From Mycolicibacterium flavescens (GTDB lineage: Bacteria > Actinomycetota > Actinomycetes > Mycobacteriales > Mycobacteriaceae): DNA of 64,000 bases. The stretch spans positions 37,730-101,729 of the forward strand of contig NZ_MIHA01000020.1 of assembly GCF_001722335.1 (NCBI RefSeq), given 5' to 3'. Position 1 is the first letter of the stretch. Each line of letters opens with the position of its first letter. The notes under the pieces are model-generated. The model had not been told where the DNA came from and searched no databases. It was given only the letters and a program-made list of their open reading frames with translations. Both the position numbers and the translations under genes were made by a program. Shown here one piece after another: positions 1 to 8,140 of this stretch.

Positions 1-608
1 CGCGGCGCGTCGAGGCCGAACCGGACACCGACCATGCGGATCACGAAACACACCGCAGCGGCACCCATCGTCGCCGCGATGTTCTGTACCCCGAGGCCGT
101 ACAGCAGCGCCGCACAGGCCGCGCCGATCATGGCCGGGATCGCGTAGAGCTCGGCGCGGAACACCGTGGGCACCTGCCCGATCGCCATGTCGCGGATGGT
201 TCCGCCGCCGACCGCGGTGATGGTGCCGACGATGACCGCCTGCAGAACGCCGAAGTCCAGGTTCAGCGCCTTGTACGCGGCGAGCACCGCGAAGACGCTC
301 AACCCCACCGCATCGGCGACGGTGATCGGCATCGTGAAGCGTTCCAGGGCGGGACTGAGCGCGAACGCGATCACCCCGCCGGCCGCGGCCGCGGCCAGAT
401 AACGCCAGTCGACGAACGTCGCGGGCGGGAGCGCGTCGAGGAGGATGTCGCGGATGACGCCGCCGCCCAGACCGGTGAGCATGCCGACCGTGACTACACC
501 GAAGATGTCCAGGCGCGTGGCACGCAACGAGACCAGTGCGCCGTTGAGCGCGAACGCGAACGTGCCGATCAGGTCGAGCACCAACAGCAACGGCGTTTCG
601 GTCGACAT
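1..608 (-). CDS. TRIC / UPF0126 family membrane protein (3' end outside window)
   Basis: The reverse strand reads an open frame from an ATG at 608 to the window edge with no stop, so the C-terminus is missing. The product opens MSTETPLLLVLDLIGTFAFA and is a run of hydrophobic helices. It carries two similar glycine-rich repeats ending in G-G-G-x-I-R-D (VIRDILLDALP, then TIRDMAIGQVP), the hallmark of the two-repeat UPF0126/TRIC (trimeric intracellular cation channel) family. Family members form small homotrimeric inner-membrane monovalent cation channels; YadS is the usual bacterial name. It is divergent from the amidohydrolase gene that starts 22 bases away. Assignment to the family is solid; transported ion and physiological role are inferred. 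Confidence 0.85.
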   Translation of the reverse strand, partial: MSTETPLLLVLDLIGTFAFALNGALVSLRATRLDIFGVVTVGMLTGLGGGVIRDILLDALPPATFVDWRYLAAAAAGGVIAFALSPALERFTMPITVADAVGLSVFAVLAAYKALNLDFGVLQAVIVGTITAVGGGTIRDMAIGQVPTVFRAELYAIPAMIGAACAALLYGLGVQNIAATMGAAAVCFVIRMVGVRFGLDAP

Positions 609-630
609 TGCAAGGTGTATACCCGAGGAC

Positions 631-1896
631 ATGCCGACATCACAGGTGGACGCGGTGCTGTCCGGGCTGGCGCGGGTGCGGGACTGGCAGGAGCCGTTCT
701 ACCGCGACCTGCACCGCAACCCGGAGTTGTCGCACCAGGAGCGCCGGACGGCGGCCGAGGTCGCCGAGAAGCTGCGCGGATTCGGCTATCAGGTGCACGA
801 CGGGGTCGGCGGCACCGGTGTCGTCGGCGTGCTCTCCAACGGCGCGGGCCCGGTGGTGTTGCTGCGCGCCGACATGGACGCGCTGCCGGTGCGGGAAGCC
901 ACCGGCCTCGACTACGCGAGCACCGTGCGGGCCACCGACGCCGACGGCAACGAGGTGCCGGTGATGCACGCCTGCGGACACGACGTCCACGTCGCCACGC
1001 TGCTCGGCGCGGCCGAACTGCTCGCCGAGGGGCGGGGGCACTGGGCCGGCACCGTGGTCGCGCTGTTCCAGCCCGCCGAGGAGACGTCCGACGGCGCGCG
1101 CGCCATGGTCGACGACGGGCTCGCACAGCTGATACCGAAGGTGGATGTCGCGCTGGCCCAACATGTTCTGCCCGCACCGGCGGGGCACGTCGGTGTCCGC
1201 ACCGGGGCTCTGCTGTCGGCAGCGGACAGCATGCGCGTCACCGTGCACGGCCGCGGCGCGCACGGTTCCATGCCCCAGGCCGCCGTCGACCCGGTGGTGC
1301 TCGCGGCGATGATCGTCGTGCGGCTGCAGACCGTGGTGTCACGCGAAGTCGCGCCCGGCGAGTCCGCGGTCCTGACCGTCGGCAGCATCGCGGCCGGAAG
1401 CAAGAGCAATGTGATACCGGATCACGCTGTGCTGCAACTGAACTTGCGCACCTACAGCGAGCAGACCCGGACCTCGATGCTGGCCGCGATCCGGCGCATC
1501 GTCATCGCCGAGTGCCAGGCCTCCGGCTCGCCCAAGGAGCCGGAGTTCGAGCTGTTCGACCGGTTTCCGTTGACGGAGAACGACGCCGACGCCACCGCGC
1601 GGGTGAGCTCGGCGTTCACCGCGTTCTTCGGGGAGCGGTGCCGGCAGATGCCGCAGCAGACCGCGAGCGAGGACTTCAGCGAGATCCCTGCTGCCCTCGG
1701 CGCGCCCTACACCTACTGGGGGATCGGCGGCATCGATCCGGTGCTCCACCGGGAGGCCGTCGAGTGCGGTCGCGTCGACGCCGACATCCCGGTCAACCAT
1801 TCGGCGACCTTCGCCCCGGTGGTTCAGCCCACGCTCGACACCGGGACTCAGGCGCTGGTGGTCGCGGCAATGCCCTGGCTGGCGCCAGAGCGGTAG
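631..1896 (+). CDS. M20 family amidohydrolase (N-acyl-amino-acid / hippurate hydrolase type)
   Basis: A 421-residue cytoplasmic zinc metallohydrolase. Visible family motifs are L-L-R-A-D-M-D-A-L-P, M-H-A-C-G-H-D-V-H (metal ligands), F-Q-P-A-E-E (catalytic and bridging glutamates) and a dimerisation lid with G-R-G-A-H-G-S-M-P. The C-terminal S-E-D-F-S supplies another acid. Relatives remove acyl groups from amino acids or cleave indole-acetyl and hippuryl amides; the substrate here cannot be told. I chose the ATG at 631 because the conserved region begins about 20 residues later and an upstream extension would run into the divergent channel gene. Its stop abuts the stop of the convergent general-stress gene with no base between. 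Confidence 0.88.
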   Translation: MPTSQVDAVLSGLARVRDWQEPFYRDLHRNPELSHQERRTAAEVAEKLRGFGYQVHDGVGGTGVVGVLSNGAGPVVLLRADMDALPVREATGLDYASTVRATDADGNEVPVMHACGHDVHVATLLGAAELLAEGRGHWAGTVVALFQPAEETSDGARAMVDDGLAQLIPKVDVALAQHVLPAPAGHVGVRTGALLSAADSMRVTVHGRGAHGSMPQAAVDPVVLAAMIVVRLQTVVSREVAPGESAVLTVGSIAAGSKSNVIPDHAVLQLNLRTYSEQTRTSMLAAIRRIVIAECQASGSPKEPEFELFDRFPLTENDADATARVSSAFTAFFGERCRQMPQQTASEDFSEIPAALGAPYTYWGIGGIDPVLHREAVECGRVDADIPVNHSATFAPVVQPTLDTGTQALVVAAMPWLAPER

Positions 1897-2361
1897 TCAG
1901 ATCCCGTCGGCGATGCGAACGGCCTCGTCGAAGTACAGGGCGTCGACCTGCACCGTGTAGCTCTTGGCGACCAGGCCCGAGATGCTCGAGAAGTCGCGCC
2001 GGCCACCGGTGGCCAGGTGCGCGATGAAGGCGAAGAGGCCACCCCAGAATGCGCCGATCAACACGCTGCCCAGCATCGTCAGCAGCACCCCGGCCGGGAC
2101 GATGACGAACAGGCTGAACAGCAGACCGAACAGCAGGCCGATCGCCGCGCCCGCACCGGCACCCGCCAGAGCGGCCCGGCCCTTGGTCATCCGGCCCGTC
2201 ACCTGCTCGATGCTGTCGATGCCGTGGCCGACGATGCGCACATGCTCGACGGGGAAGTCGGCGTCCGACAGCCGGTCCACCAGGCGCTGCGCCTCTTCGT
2301 AAGTCGGGTACACCCGAAGCACCATCGACTCGAGTGCGTCTCTTTTCATTGTCGTAGTCAT
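1897..2361 (-). CDS. General stress protein, 17M-like, with two membrane segments
   Basis: A 154-residue protein. The N-terminal third (Y-P-T-Y-E-E-A-Q-R-L-V-D-R-L) resembles the general stress protein 17M-like fold, which is followed by a glycine/alanine-rich pair of hydrophobic helices (about residues 65-115) and a short soluble tail. Function is unknown in this family; it is commonly induced by stress in actinobacteria. The start at 2361 is preceded on its strand by GGAGGA at good spacing, whereas an in-frame ATG at 2373 would overlap that site. It is transcribed divergently from the MarR gene across an 87-base region holding paired palindromes, so it is probably under MarR control. Confidence 0.75.
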   Translation of the reverse strand: MTTTMKRDALESMVLRVYPTYEEAQRLVDRLSDADFPVEHVRIVGHGIDSIEQVTGRMTKGRAALAGAGAGAAIGLLFGLLFSLFVIVPAGVLLTMLGSVLIGAFWGGLFAFIAHLATGGRRDFSSISGLVAKSYTVQVDALYFDEAVRIADGI

Positions 2362-2383
2362 ACGATCCTCCAATCTGATTTAT

Positions 2384-2429
2384 TAGTTGGTACTATACAA
2401 CTATATACTTTTAGTTGGGATATACCAAC
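2384..2429. promoter_or_regulatory. Paired palindromic operator in the MarR/general-stress divergent promoter
   Basis: Two 16-base inverted repeats lie here: GTTGGTACTATACAAC (2386-2401) and GTTGGGATATACCAAC (2414-2429), centres 28 bases apart. The first extends to six-base arms TAGTTG/CAACTA (2384-2403), and a third TAGTTG at 2412-2417 can pair with the middle CAACTA. The region is strikingly AT-rich for this chromosome. Spacing and symmetry fit binding of MarR dimers, most likely the adjacent MarR protein controlling itself and the divergent gene. Binding is inferred. Confidence 0.7.
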
Positions 2430-2448
2430 CATTGGACGGTGGGCGAGG

Positions 2449-2922
2449 ATGGCGAAAGATGAAGGCCGGGCGGTCTACGAGGCGATCCGCCAGATCGCGC
2501 GGTGGTCCAACCGTCCCGACACGCGCGCTGCGCTACTGGGTCGGGCCGGTCAGGACTTCTCGGCGGTCGACGTGGATCTGTTGCGCGCCGTCGTGTCCAG
2601 CGGCCCGGTGCGGATCTCCGACCTCGCGCACTGGCAGGGCGTCGACAAATCCACCATGTCCCTGCAGGTGCGGCGGCTCGAGCAGCGTGATCTGATCCGC
2701 CGCCGTCCGGATCCCGCCGACCAGCGGGCCGTACTGCTCACCGCGACCGCCAAGGGGCGCCGTACCTGTGAGCGCATGGACGTCCTGGGTACCGAGGTCA
2801 TCGCCCAGGCCTTCGACGACTGGCCCGAAGACGACCGGCGGGCGCTGGCGGCTCTGCTGGGCCGGTTCGCCGCCGATCTCACGTCATCGTCGCCCAGGCT
2901 GCGCGCGACCGCCCCTGATTAA
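2449..2922 (+). CDS. MarR family transcriptional regulator
   Basis: A 157-residue winged-helix regulator. The recognition region reads R-I-S-D-L-A-H-W-Q-G-V-D-K-S-T-M-S with the wing motif R-R-P-D-P-A-D-Q-R-A-V-L-L-T-A-T-A-K-G, the diagnostic DxR wing of MarR proteins (here D-P-A-D-Q-R). MarR dimers bind palindromes and leave DNA on binding small ligands or on thiol oxidation; this protein shows one obvious cysteine (in R-T-C-E-R). It sits directly downstream of the paired palindromes and 55 bases upstream of the flavoprotein gene on the same strand, suggesting a small redox or xenobiotic response unit. The ligand is unknown. Confidence 0.88.
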   Translation: MAKDEGRAVYEAIRQIARWSNRPDTRAALLGRAGQDFSAVDVDLLRAVVSSGPVRISDLAHWQGVDKSTMSLQVRRLEQRDLIRRRPDPADQRAVLLTATAKGRRTCERMDVLGTEVIAQAFDDWPEDDRRALAALLGRFAADLTSSSPRLRATAPD

Positions 2923-2977
2923 CGAGCGGGGAAAGAGGAACCCTCCACACACACGGCGATCGAAAGGAAGCACCATC

Positions 2978-3577
2978 ATGGTCAAACTGTCGGTGATCTA
3001 CTACTCGGCGACCGGGCACGGCACCGCGATGGCACGCATCGTGGCCGAAGCCGGCGAGAAGGCCGGCGCCGAGGTCCGGTTCCGTCCGGTCGCGGAAACC
3101 CGCGATCCCCAGTCCTTCGCGGACAACCCCGCCTGGTCGGCCAACTACGAAGACACCAAGGACCTTCCGTCGGCCACGGGCGACGACATCGTCTGGGCCG
3201 ACGCCGTGATCTTCGGCTCACCGACCCGATTCGGTTCGCCCGCAGCGCCTTTCCGAACCTTCATCGACACACTCGGTGGTCTGTGGGCGCAGGGCAAACT
3301 GGCGGACAAGGTCTACGCCGGGTTCACGTCGTCGCAGACCGCGCACGGCGGCCAGGAGACCACGCTGATCAACCTCTACGTCACCCTGATGCACTTCGGC
3401 GGCATCATCGTGCCACCCGGCTACACCAACGAACTCAAGTTCGCCGACGGAAACCCCTACGGCGTCAGCCACATCACCGGCCCGGACAACCAGAACCCGG
3501 TCAACGACGCGACCAACGCCGCGCTCGAGCACCTGGCGCAGCGGGTCGTCACGACCGCCGCTCGACTCGCCGGATAG
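2978..3577 (+). CDS. Flavodoxin-fold NAD(P)H:quinone oxidoreductase, WrbA type
   Basis: A 199-residue flavodoxin-like protein, the usual WrbA length. The FMN phosphate loop is Y-Y-S-A-T-G-H-G-T-A-M-A near the N-terminus. Further FMN-site segments are G-S-P-T-R-F-G-S, S-S-Q-T-A-H-G-G-Q-E-T-T and the P-P-G-Y-T stretch. WrbA proteins are tetrameric and reduce quinones by two electrons with NAD(P)H, avoiding semiquinone radicals. The ATG at 2978 follows GAAAGGAAG. It probably forms an operon with the upstream MarR gene, which makes a quinone or electrophile signal plausible. Family assignment is confident, substrate is inferred. Confidence 0.9.
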   Translation: MVKLSVIYYSATGHGTAMARIVAEAGEKAGAEVRFRPVAETRDPQSFADNPAWSANYEDTKDLPSATGDDIVWADAVIFGSPTRFGSPAAPFRTFIDTLGGLWAQGKLADKVYAGFTSSQTAHGGQETTLINLYVTLMHFGGIIVPPGYTNELKFADGNPYGVSHITGPDNQNPVNDATNAALEHLAQRVVTTAARLAG

Positions 3578-3703
3578 CCGCCACGCGCGAGAACCTCTGC
3601 GACACTTCTCGATCATGCCGAACCCGTACCGCCGCACACCGGCCATCCGGCCTGCGGGGCGCGCCGGCAGGGACCCCGTCGACCGTGCCGGCGTGCAGCG
3701 GAC

Positions 3704-5038
3704 ATGAGGCGACGGCCCGCGCCGCGGTCGGCGCTGCGGATCTCGACCGCCCTGTACAACTTTCGGGAGAGCCTGTTCGCGTTGCCGGCCCTGGTCCTGC
3801 TCGGCGGCATCGTGCTCGCGGAGGTGACGGCCTACCTCGACGACGTCCTCGGCGTGGACACCTCGCTGCCGCTGACCGTCGAGATGAACAGCAACGCCGC
3901 GATCTGGTTGCTCAGCACCGTCGCCGGCGCGACCATCACGACCGCGGGTGTGGTGTTCTCGCTGACGGTGGTCAGCCTGCAGCTGGCCAGCAGCCAGTTC
4001 TCCCCGCGGGTGATGCGGTCGTTCATCAGGGACCGACTCAGCCAGACCGTGATCGGTCTGCTGGTCGGCACGTTCGTGTTCTGCGTGCTGACGTTGCGGC
4101 ACATCAGCGGGGACCCGATGTCCAACGCGCCGCGGGTGTCGATGACGGCCGCGATCGTGCTGGCCGTGGCGACCGTGCTGCTGATCATCGCCTACCTGAA
4201 CCGGTTGGCGTACGGACTGCAGGTCGGCGAGGTGGTGCGCAACATCGCCGAGGAGGCCGACGAGGTCATCGAGGAGCAGGCCCGCCAGACCCGCGCGGAG
4301 ACGCCGGCGCCGCACCCGGAGAAACACCCCGGCGAGCACCTGGCCGTGCGGGCCGAGAGCGACGGCTGGGTCACCCAGGCGGCAAGCAGGTACATCCTGG
4401 CCGCGGTGCCGCCCGAGACCGTCGTACGGCTGGAAACCCGCACCGGCGCCTACATCCACCGCGGTGAGGTCCTGATGACGCTGTGGCCGGTCCCGCCCGA
4501 CGCCGACCGCGTCGAACGCAAGCTGCAGGCGACCGTCGAGGTCGCCGTGATCCGCACGATGCAGCAGGACATCGACTTCGGGATCCGGCAACTCGTCGAC
4601 ATCGCGCTGCGGGCGCTGAGCCCCGCGGTCAACGACCCGACCACGGCAGACGACGTGGTGCTGCGCCTGGGCAGCCTGATGCGGCGGCTGCTGTCGGCCG
4701 AGGTGCCGCCGCAGTCGGTGTGCGGGCCCGACGGCCGGATCCTGCTGCGGCCCTGGGAGCTGTCCCACGACGAGTACATCGCGCACGCCTTCGACCAGAT
4801 CCGGCAGAGCTCGGTGGGCCAACCCCAGGTGGTGGCCACGGTGCTGCGGGTGCTGCGGATGCTGATCGAGCACGCGCGCAATGTGGACCACGAGGAGTAC
4901 ATCGCCCCGCTGCGCAGGCAGATCCGGCTGCTGATGGACGCGATGGAGGCCCGGTCCGGGCTGCACCCCGCCGACCTCGACCGGCTGCGGGCGATCTCGG
5001 AGGAGACCGCCACCGATCCGGCCGAACACGACGTCTGA
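3704..5038 (+). CDS. DUF2254 family membrane protein
   Basis: A 444-residue protein matching the DUF2254 pattern. It has four hydrophobic segments in roughly the first 170 residues (for example L-P-A-L-V-L-L-G-G-I-V-L-A and F-V-F-C-V-L-T-L), then a long soluble C-terminal half. The recognisable family block Q-L-A-S-S-Q-F-S-P-R-V-M-R-S-F-I follows the second segment, and A-L-S-P-A-V-N-D-P-T-T-A lies in the soluble half. No function has been established for the family. The 126 bases before it show no clear terminator. It ends 23 bases before tmk on the same strand. An ATG start at 3704 is the only good choice; a TTG or GTG slightly downstream would cut the first basic residues. Confidence 0.82.
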   Translation: MRRRPAPRSALRISTALYNFRESLFALPALVLLGGIVLAEVTAYLDDVLGVDTSLPLTVEMNSNAAIWLLSTVAGATITTAGVVFSLTVVSLQLASSQFSPRVMRSFIRDRLSQTVIGLLVGTFVFCVLTLRHISGDPMSNAPRVSMTAAIVLAVATVLLIIAYLNRLAYGLQVGEVVRNIAEEADEVIEEQARQTRAETPAPHPEKHPGEHLAVRAESDGWVTQAASRYILAAVPPETVVRLETRTGAYIHRGEVLMTLWPVPPDADRVERKLQATVEVAVIRTMQQDIDFGIRQLVDIALRALSPAVNDPTTADDVVLRLGSLMRRLLSAEVPPQSVCGPDGRILLRPWELSHDEYIAHAFDQIRQSSVGQPQVVATVLRVLRMLIEHARNVDHEEYIAPLRRQIRLLMDAMEARSGLHPADLDRLRAISEETATDPAEHDV

Positions 5039-5061
5039 GCCGGCTCGCTAGTGTCACAGCC

Positions 5062-5694
5062 GTGCTGATGGTGATCGAGGGCGTCGACGGCGCGGGCAAG
5101 CGCACTTTGACCAACGGGCTGGCCGCTGCGTTCGAGGCCGCGGGCCGGTCGGTCACCAGCCTGGCGTTCCCGCGCTACGGCCGCTCCGCCGAGGCCGACC
5201 TGGCCGCCGAGGCGCTGCACGGCGCGCACGGCGACCTGGCCGATTCGGTGTACGCGATGGCAGTGCTGTTCGCCCTGGACCGCGCAGGCGCCAAAGCCGA
5301 GATCGAGCGCCTGCGCGACGACTACGACGTCGTCATCCTCGACCGCTACGTCGCCTCCAACGCGGCCTACAGCGCCGCGCGGCTGCACCAGGGCGCCGAC
5401 GGTGAGGTCGTCGACTGGGTCCGCACCCTCGAATACGAGCGGTTCGCGCTGCCCGCACCCGACGCCCAGGTGCTGCTCGCGGTGCCGACCGCGCTGGCCG
5501 CCCGGCGCGCCGAACACCGGGCCAGCACCGAAGCCGACCGCGCCCGCGACGCCTACGAACGCGACGGCGGGCTGCAGCAGCGCACCTCCGAGGTGTACGC
5601 CGCGCTGGCCGCCGCCGACTGGTGCGGGCGCTGGACCGTCGCCGGACCCGACGTCGATCCCGCGGCGCTGGCCGCCGAACTGACCGCCGGTTGA
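5062..5694 (+). CDS. tmk: Thymidylate kinase
   Basis: A 210-residue P-loop kinase that phosphorylates dTMP to dTDP. Seen: the P-loop region I-E-G-V-D-G-A-G-K-R, the D-R-Y-V-A-S-N-A-A-Y substrate loop with its conserved DR(Y/H) pair, and the lid near residues 140-155 (R-A-R-D-A-Y-E-R-D). The sequence closely follows the mycobacterial enzyme as I remember it, whose N-terminus is M-L-I-A-I-E-G; that supports the GTG at 5062 (V-L-M-V-I-E-G) over the ATG at 5068. It precedes mtrA by 69 bases, the same order as in M. tuberculosis. Confidence 0.95.
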   Translation: MLMVIEGVDGAGKRTLTNGLAAAFEAAGRSVTSLAFPRYGRSAEADLAAEALHGAHGDLADSVYAMAVLFALDRAGAKAEIERLRDDYDVVILDRYVASNAAYSAARLHQGADGEVVDWVRTLEYERFALPAPDAQVLLAVPTALAARRAEHRASTEADRARDAYERDGGLQQRTSEVYAALAAADWCGRWTVAGPDVDPAALAAELTAG

Positions 5695-5763
5695 GCCGGT
5701 TCGCCGGTCAACACGCGAAACGCGCCGTGTGGTAGCCGGGTTTTATCGCGGTTCGGTGACACC

Positions 5764-6450
5764 ATGGACACCATGAGGCAAAGGATTCTGGTTGTCGACG
5801 ACGACCCGTCGCTGGCCGAGATGCTCACCATCGTGCTTCGCGGGGAGGGTTTCGACACCGCCGTCATCGGTGACGGCACCCAGGCGCTCACCGCGGTGCG
5901 CGAACTGCGGCCCGACCTGGTGCTGCTCGACCTGATGCTGCCGGGCATGAACGGCATCGACGTATGCCGCGTGCTGCGCGCCGACTCCGGTGTGCCGATC
6001 GTCATGCTGACGGCCAAGACCGACACCGTCGACGTCGTGCTGGGCCTGGAGTCCGGGGCCGACGACTACGTGATGAAGCCGTTCAAACCCAAGGAACTCG
6101 TGGCGCGCGTGCGCGCGCGGCTGCGGCGCAACGAGGACGAGCCGGCCGAGCTGCTGTCGATCGGTGACGTCGACATCGACGTGCCCGCCCACAAGGTCAC
6201 CCGGCAGGGCGAACAGATTTCGCTGACACCGCTGGAGTTCGACCTGCTGGTGGCGCTGGCACGGAAACCGCGGCAGGTGTTTACTCGTGATGTGCTGCTC
6301 GAACAGGTGTGGGGGTACCGGCACCCCGCGGACACCCGTTTGGTGAACGTGCATGTGCAACGGTTGCGGGCCAAGGTCGAGAAGGACCCGGAGAACCCGC
6401 AGGTGGTGTTGACCGTTCGAGGAGTGGGATACAAGGCCGGACCTCCGTGA
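5764..6450 (+). CDS. mtrA: DNA-binding response regulator MtrA
   Basis: A 228-residue OmpR-family regulator, nearly identical to M. tuberculosis MtrA. The receiver domain spans residues 1-120, with acidic pocket V-D-D-D at 11-14, phospho-acceptor Asp56 in L-L-D-L-M-L-P, and K in V-M-K-P-F. The winged-helix effector domain covers about 130-226 with T-R-D-V-L-L-E-Q-V-W-G-Y. MtrA is essential in M. tuberculosis and links cell-cycle, division and cell-wall genes (dnaA, rpfB, ripA) to MtrB signalling. It heads the mtrA-mtrB-lpqB operon, with mtrB starting 31 bases downstream. Confidence 0.97.
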   Translation: MDTMRQRILVVDDDPSLAEMLTIVLRGEGFDTAVIGDGTQALTAVRELRPDLVLLDLMLPGMNGIDVCRVLRADSGVPIVMLTAKTDTVDVVLGLESGADDYVMKPFKPKELVARVRARLRRNEDEPAELLSIGDVDIDVPAHKVTRQGEQISLTPLEFDLLVALARKPRQVFTRDVLLEQVWGYRHPADTRLVNVHVQRLRAKVEKDPENPQVVLTVRGVGYKAGPP

Positions 6451-6481
6451 TCTTTGACGGTTCCACCGTCCGGCGGTCGCC

Positions 6482-8140
6482 GTGATCTTCAGCTCCCGAC
6501 GGCGCATCCACCGGCGTTCGGCGCCGCTGGTGCGCGGTCTGGGTGCGCTCGGCCGAGCGTTGAGCCTGGCCTGGCGGCGCTCGCTGCAACTGCGGGTCGT
6601 CTCGCTGACACTGGGCCTGTCGCTGGCCGTCATCCTGGTGCTCGGCTTCGTGCTGACCAGCCAGATCACCGACCGCATCCTCGAGGTGAAGGTGCGCGCG
6701 GCCACCGAGGAGATCGACCGGGCCCGCACCACGGTCAGCGGGATCGTCGGCGGCGAGGAGACCCGGTCGCTGGACAGCAGCCTGCAGCTGGCGCGTAACA
6801 CGCTGATCGACCGCACCGCCGACGCCGGGCCCGGGCTGGCCGGCACATTCGACGCGGTGCTGGTGGTGCCCGGCGACGGACCCCGCGCGGCGACCGCGGC
6901 CGGGCCGGTCCAGCAGGTGCCCGACGCGCTGCGCGAGTTCGTCAAGGCCGGGCAGGTCAGCTACCAGTACGCGACCGTGCACACCGACAGCTTCTCCGGG
7001 CCCGCGCTGATCGTCGGCAGCCCGACGTCGTCGTCGGTGACCAACCTCGAGCTGTACCTGATCTTCCCGCTCAACAACGAGGAGTCGACGATCGCGCTGG
7101 TGCGCGGCACGATGGCCACCGGCGGGGTCGTGTTGCTGGGCCTGCTCGCCGCGATCGCGCTGCTGGTCGCCCGCCAGATCGTGCTGCCGGTGCGCTCGGC
7201 GTCGCGGATCGCCGAACGGTTCGCCGAAGGCCACCTCACCGAGCGGATGCCGGTGCGCGGCGAGGACGACATGGCGCGGCTGGCGGTGTCGTTCAACGAC
7301 ATGGCCGAGAGCCTGCACCGCCAGATCACCCAACTCGAGGAGTTCGGCAACCTGCAGCGCCGGTTCACCTCCGACGTCAGCCACGAACTGCGCACCCCGC
7401 TGACGACCGTGCGCATGGCCGCCGACCTGATCTACGACCACATCCACGACTCGGCTGAGGACCCGGACCCGGCGCTGCGCCGGTCCACCGAACTGATGGT
7501 CAACGAACTCGACCGGTTCGAGACGCTGCTCAACGACCTGCTCGAGATCTCCCGCCACGACGCCGGTGTCGCCGAACTGTCGGTGGAGTCGGTGGACCTG
7601 CGGTCGACGGTCAAGAGCGCGCTGGAGAACGTCGGCCACCTCGCCGCCGACGCCGACATCGAGCTGATCGAGGAGATGCCCGACGGTGAGGTCATCGCCG
7701 AGGTCGATCCACGACGCGTGGAGCGCATCCTGCGCAACCTGATCGCCAACGCCATCGACCACGCCGAGCACAAACCGGTCCGCATCCGGATGGCCGCCGA
7801 CGAGGACACCGTCGCCGTCACTGTCCGTGACTACGGGGTGGGCCTGCGCCCCGGCGAGGAGAAGCTGGTGTTCAGCCGGTTCTGGCGCTCGGACCCCTCG
7901 CGGGTGCGGCGCTCCGGCGGGACCGGGCTGGGCCTGGCGATCAGCATCGAGGACGCCCGGCTGCATCAGGGCCGGCTCGAGGCGTGGGGCGAACCCGGTA
8001 ACGGCGCCTGCTTCCGGCTGACGCTGCCGCTGGTGCGCGGGCACAAGGTGACTACCAGCCCGCTGCCGATGAAACCCGTTGAGCCCGAGGACCCGCCGCG
8101 GCCGGCGCGTGACCGCGAACACGCGCAGGAGAGCGTGTGA
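6482..8140 (+). CDS. mtrB: Sensor histidine kinase MtrB
   Basis: A 552-residue membrane kinase partner of MtrA. A basic N-terminus is followed by TM1 at about 39-60, an extracytoplasmic domain at about 61-210, TM2 at about 211-231, HAMP at about 232-285 ([12 protein letters not shown]), the HisKA box [12 protein letters not shown] with phospho-acceptor His301, and an HATPase domain with [16 protein letters not shown] and G-G-T-G-L-G-L-A. The GTG start gives M-I-F-S-S-R-R-R, matching the mycobacterial N-terminus. Its last four bases overlap the lpqB GTG, so translation is coupled. Relative to M. tuberculosis MtrB the proline-rich tail is shorter. Confidence 0.96.
   Translation: MIFSSRRRIHRRSAPLVRGLGALGRALSLAWRRSLQLRVVSLTLGLSLAVILVLGFVLTSQITDRILEVKVRAATEEIDRARTTVSGIVGGEETRSLDSSLQLARNTLIDRTADAGPGLAGTFDAVLVVPGDGPRAATAAGPVQQVPDALREFVKAGQVSYQYATVHTDSFSGPALIVGSPTSSSVTNLELYLIFPLNNEESTIALVRGTMATGGVVLLGLLAAIALLVARQIVLPVRSASRIAERFAEGHLTERMPVRGEDDMARLAVSFNDMAESLHRQITQLEEFGNLQRRFTSDVSHELRTPLTTVRMAADLIYDHIHDSAEDPDPALRRSTELMVNELDRFETLLNDLLEISRHDAGVAELSVESVDLRSTVKSALENVGHLAADADIELIEEMPDGEVIAEVDPRRVERILRNLIANAIDHAEHKPVRIRMAADEDTVAVTVRDYGVGLRPGEEKLVFSRFWRSDPSRVRRSGGTGLGLAISIEDARLHQGRLEAWGEPGNGACFRLTLPLVRGHKVTTSPLPMKPVEPEDPPRPARDREHAQESV

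Noticed and set aside
3218..5029. A 603-codon reverse-strand frame opposite WrbA and DUF2254 genes
   Set aside because: It spans two recognisable genes and is a His/Gln/Val low-complexity shadow.
5695..5763. Specific MtrA or stress promoter before mtrA
   Set aside because: ACGCG-rich short repeats are present but no consensus -35/-10 or operator could be assigned.
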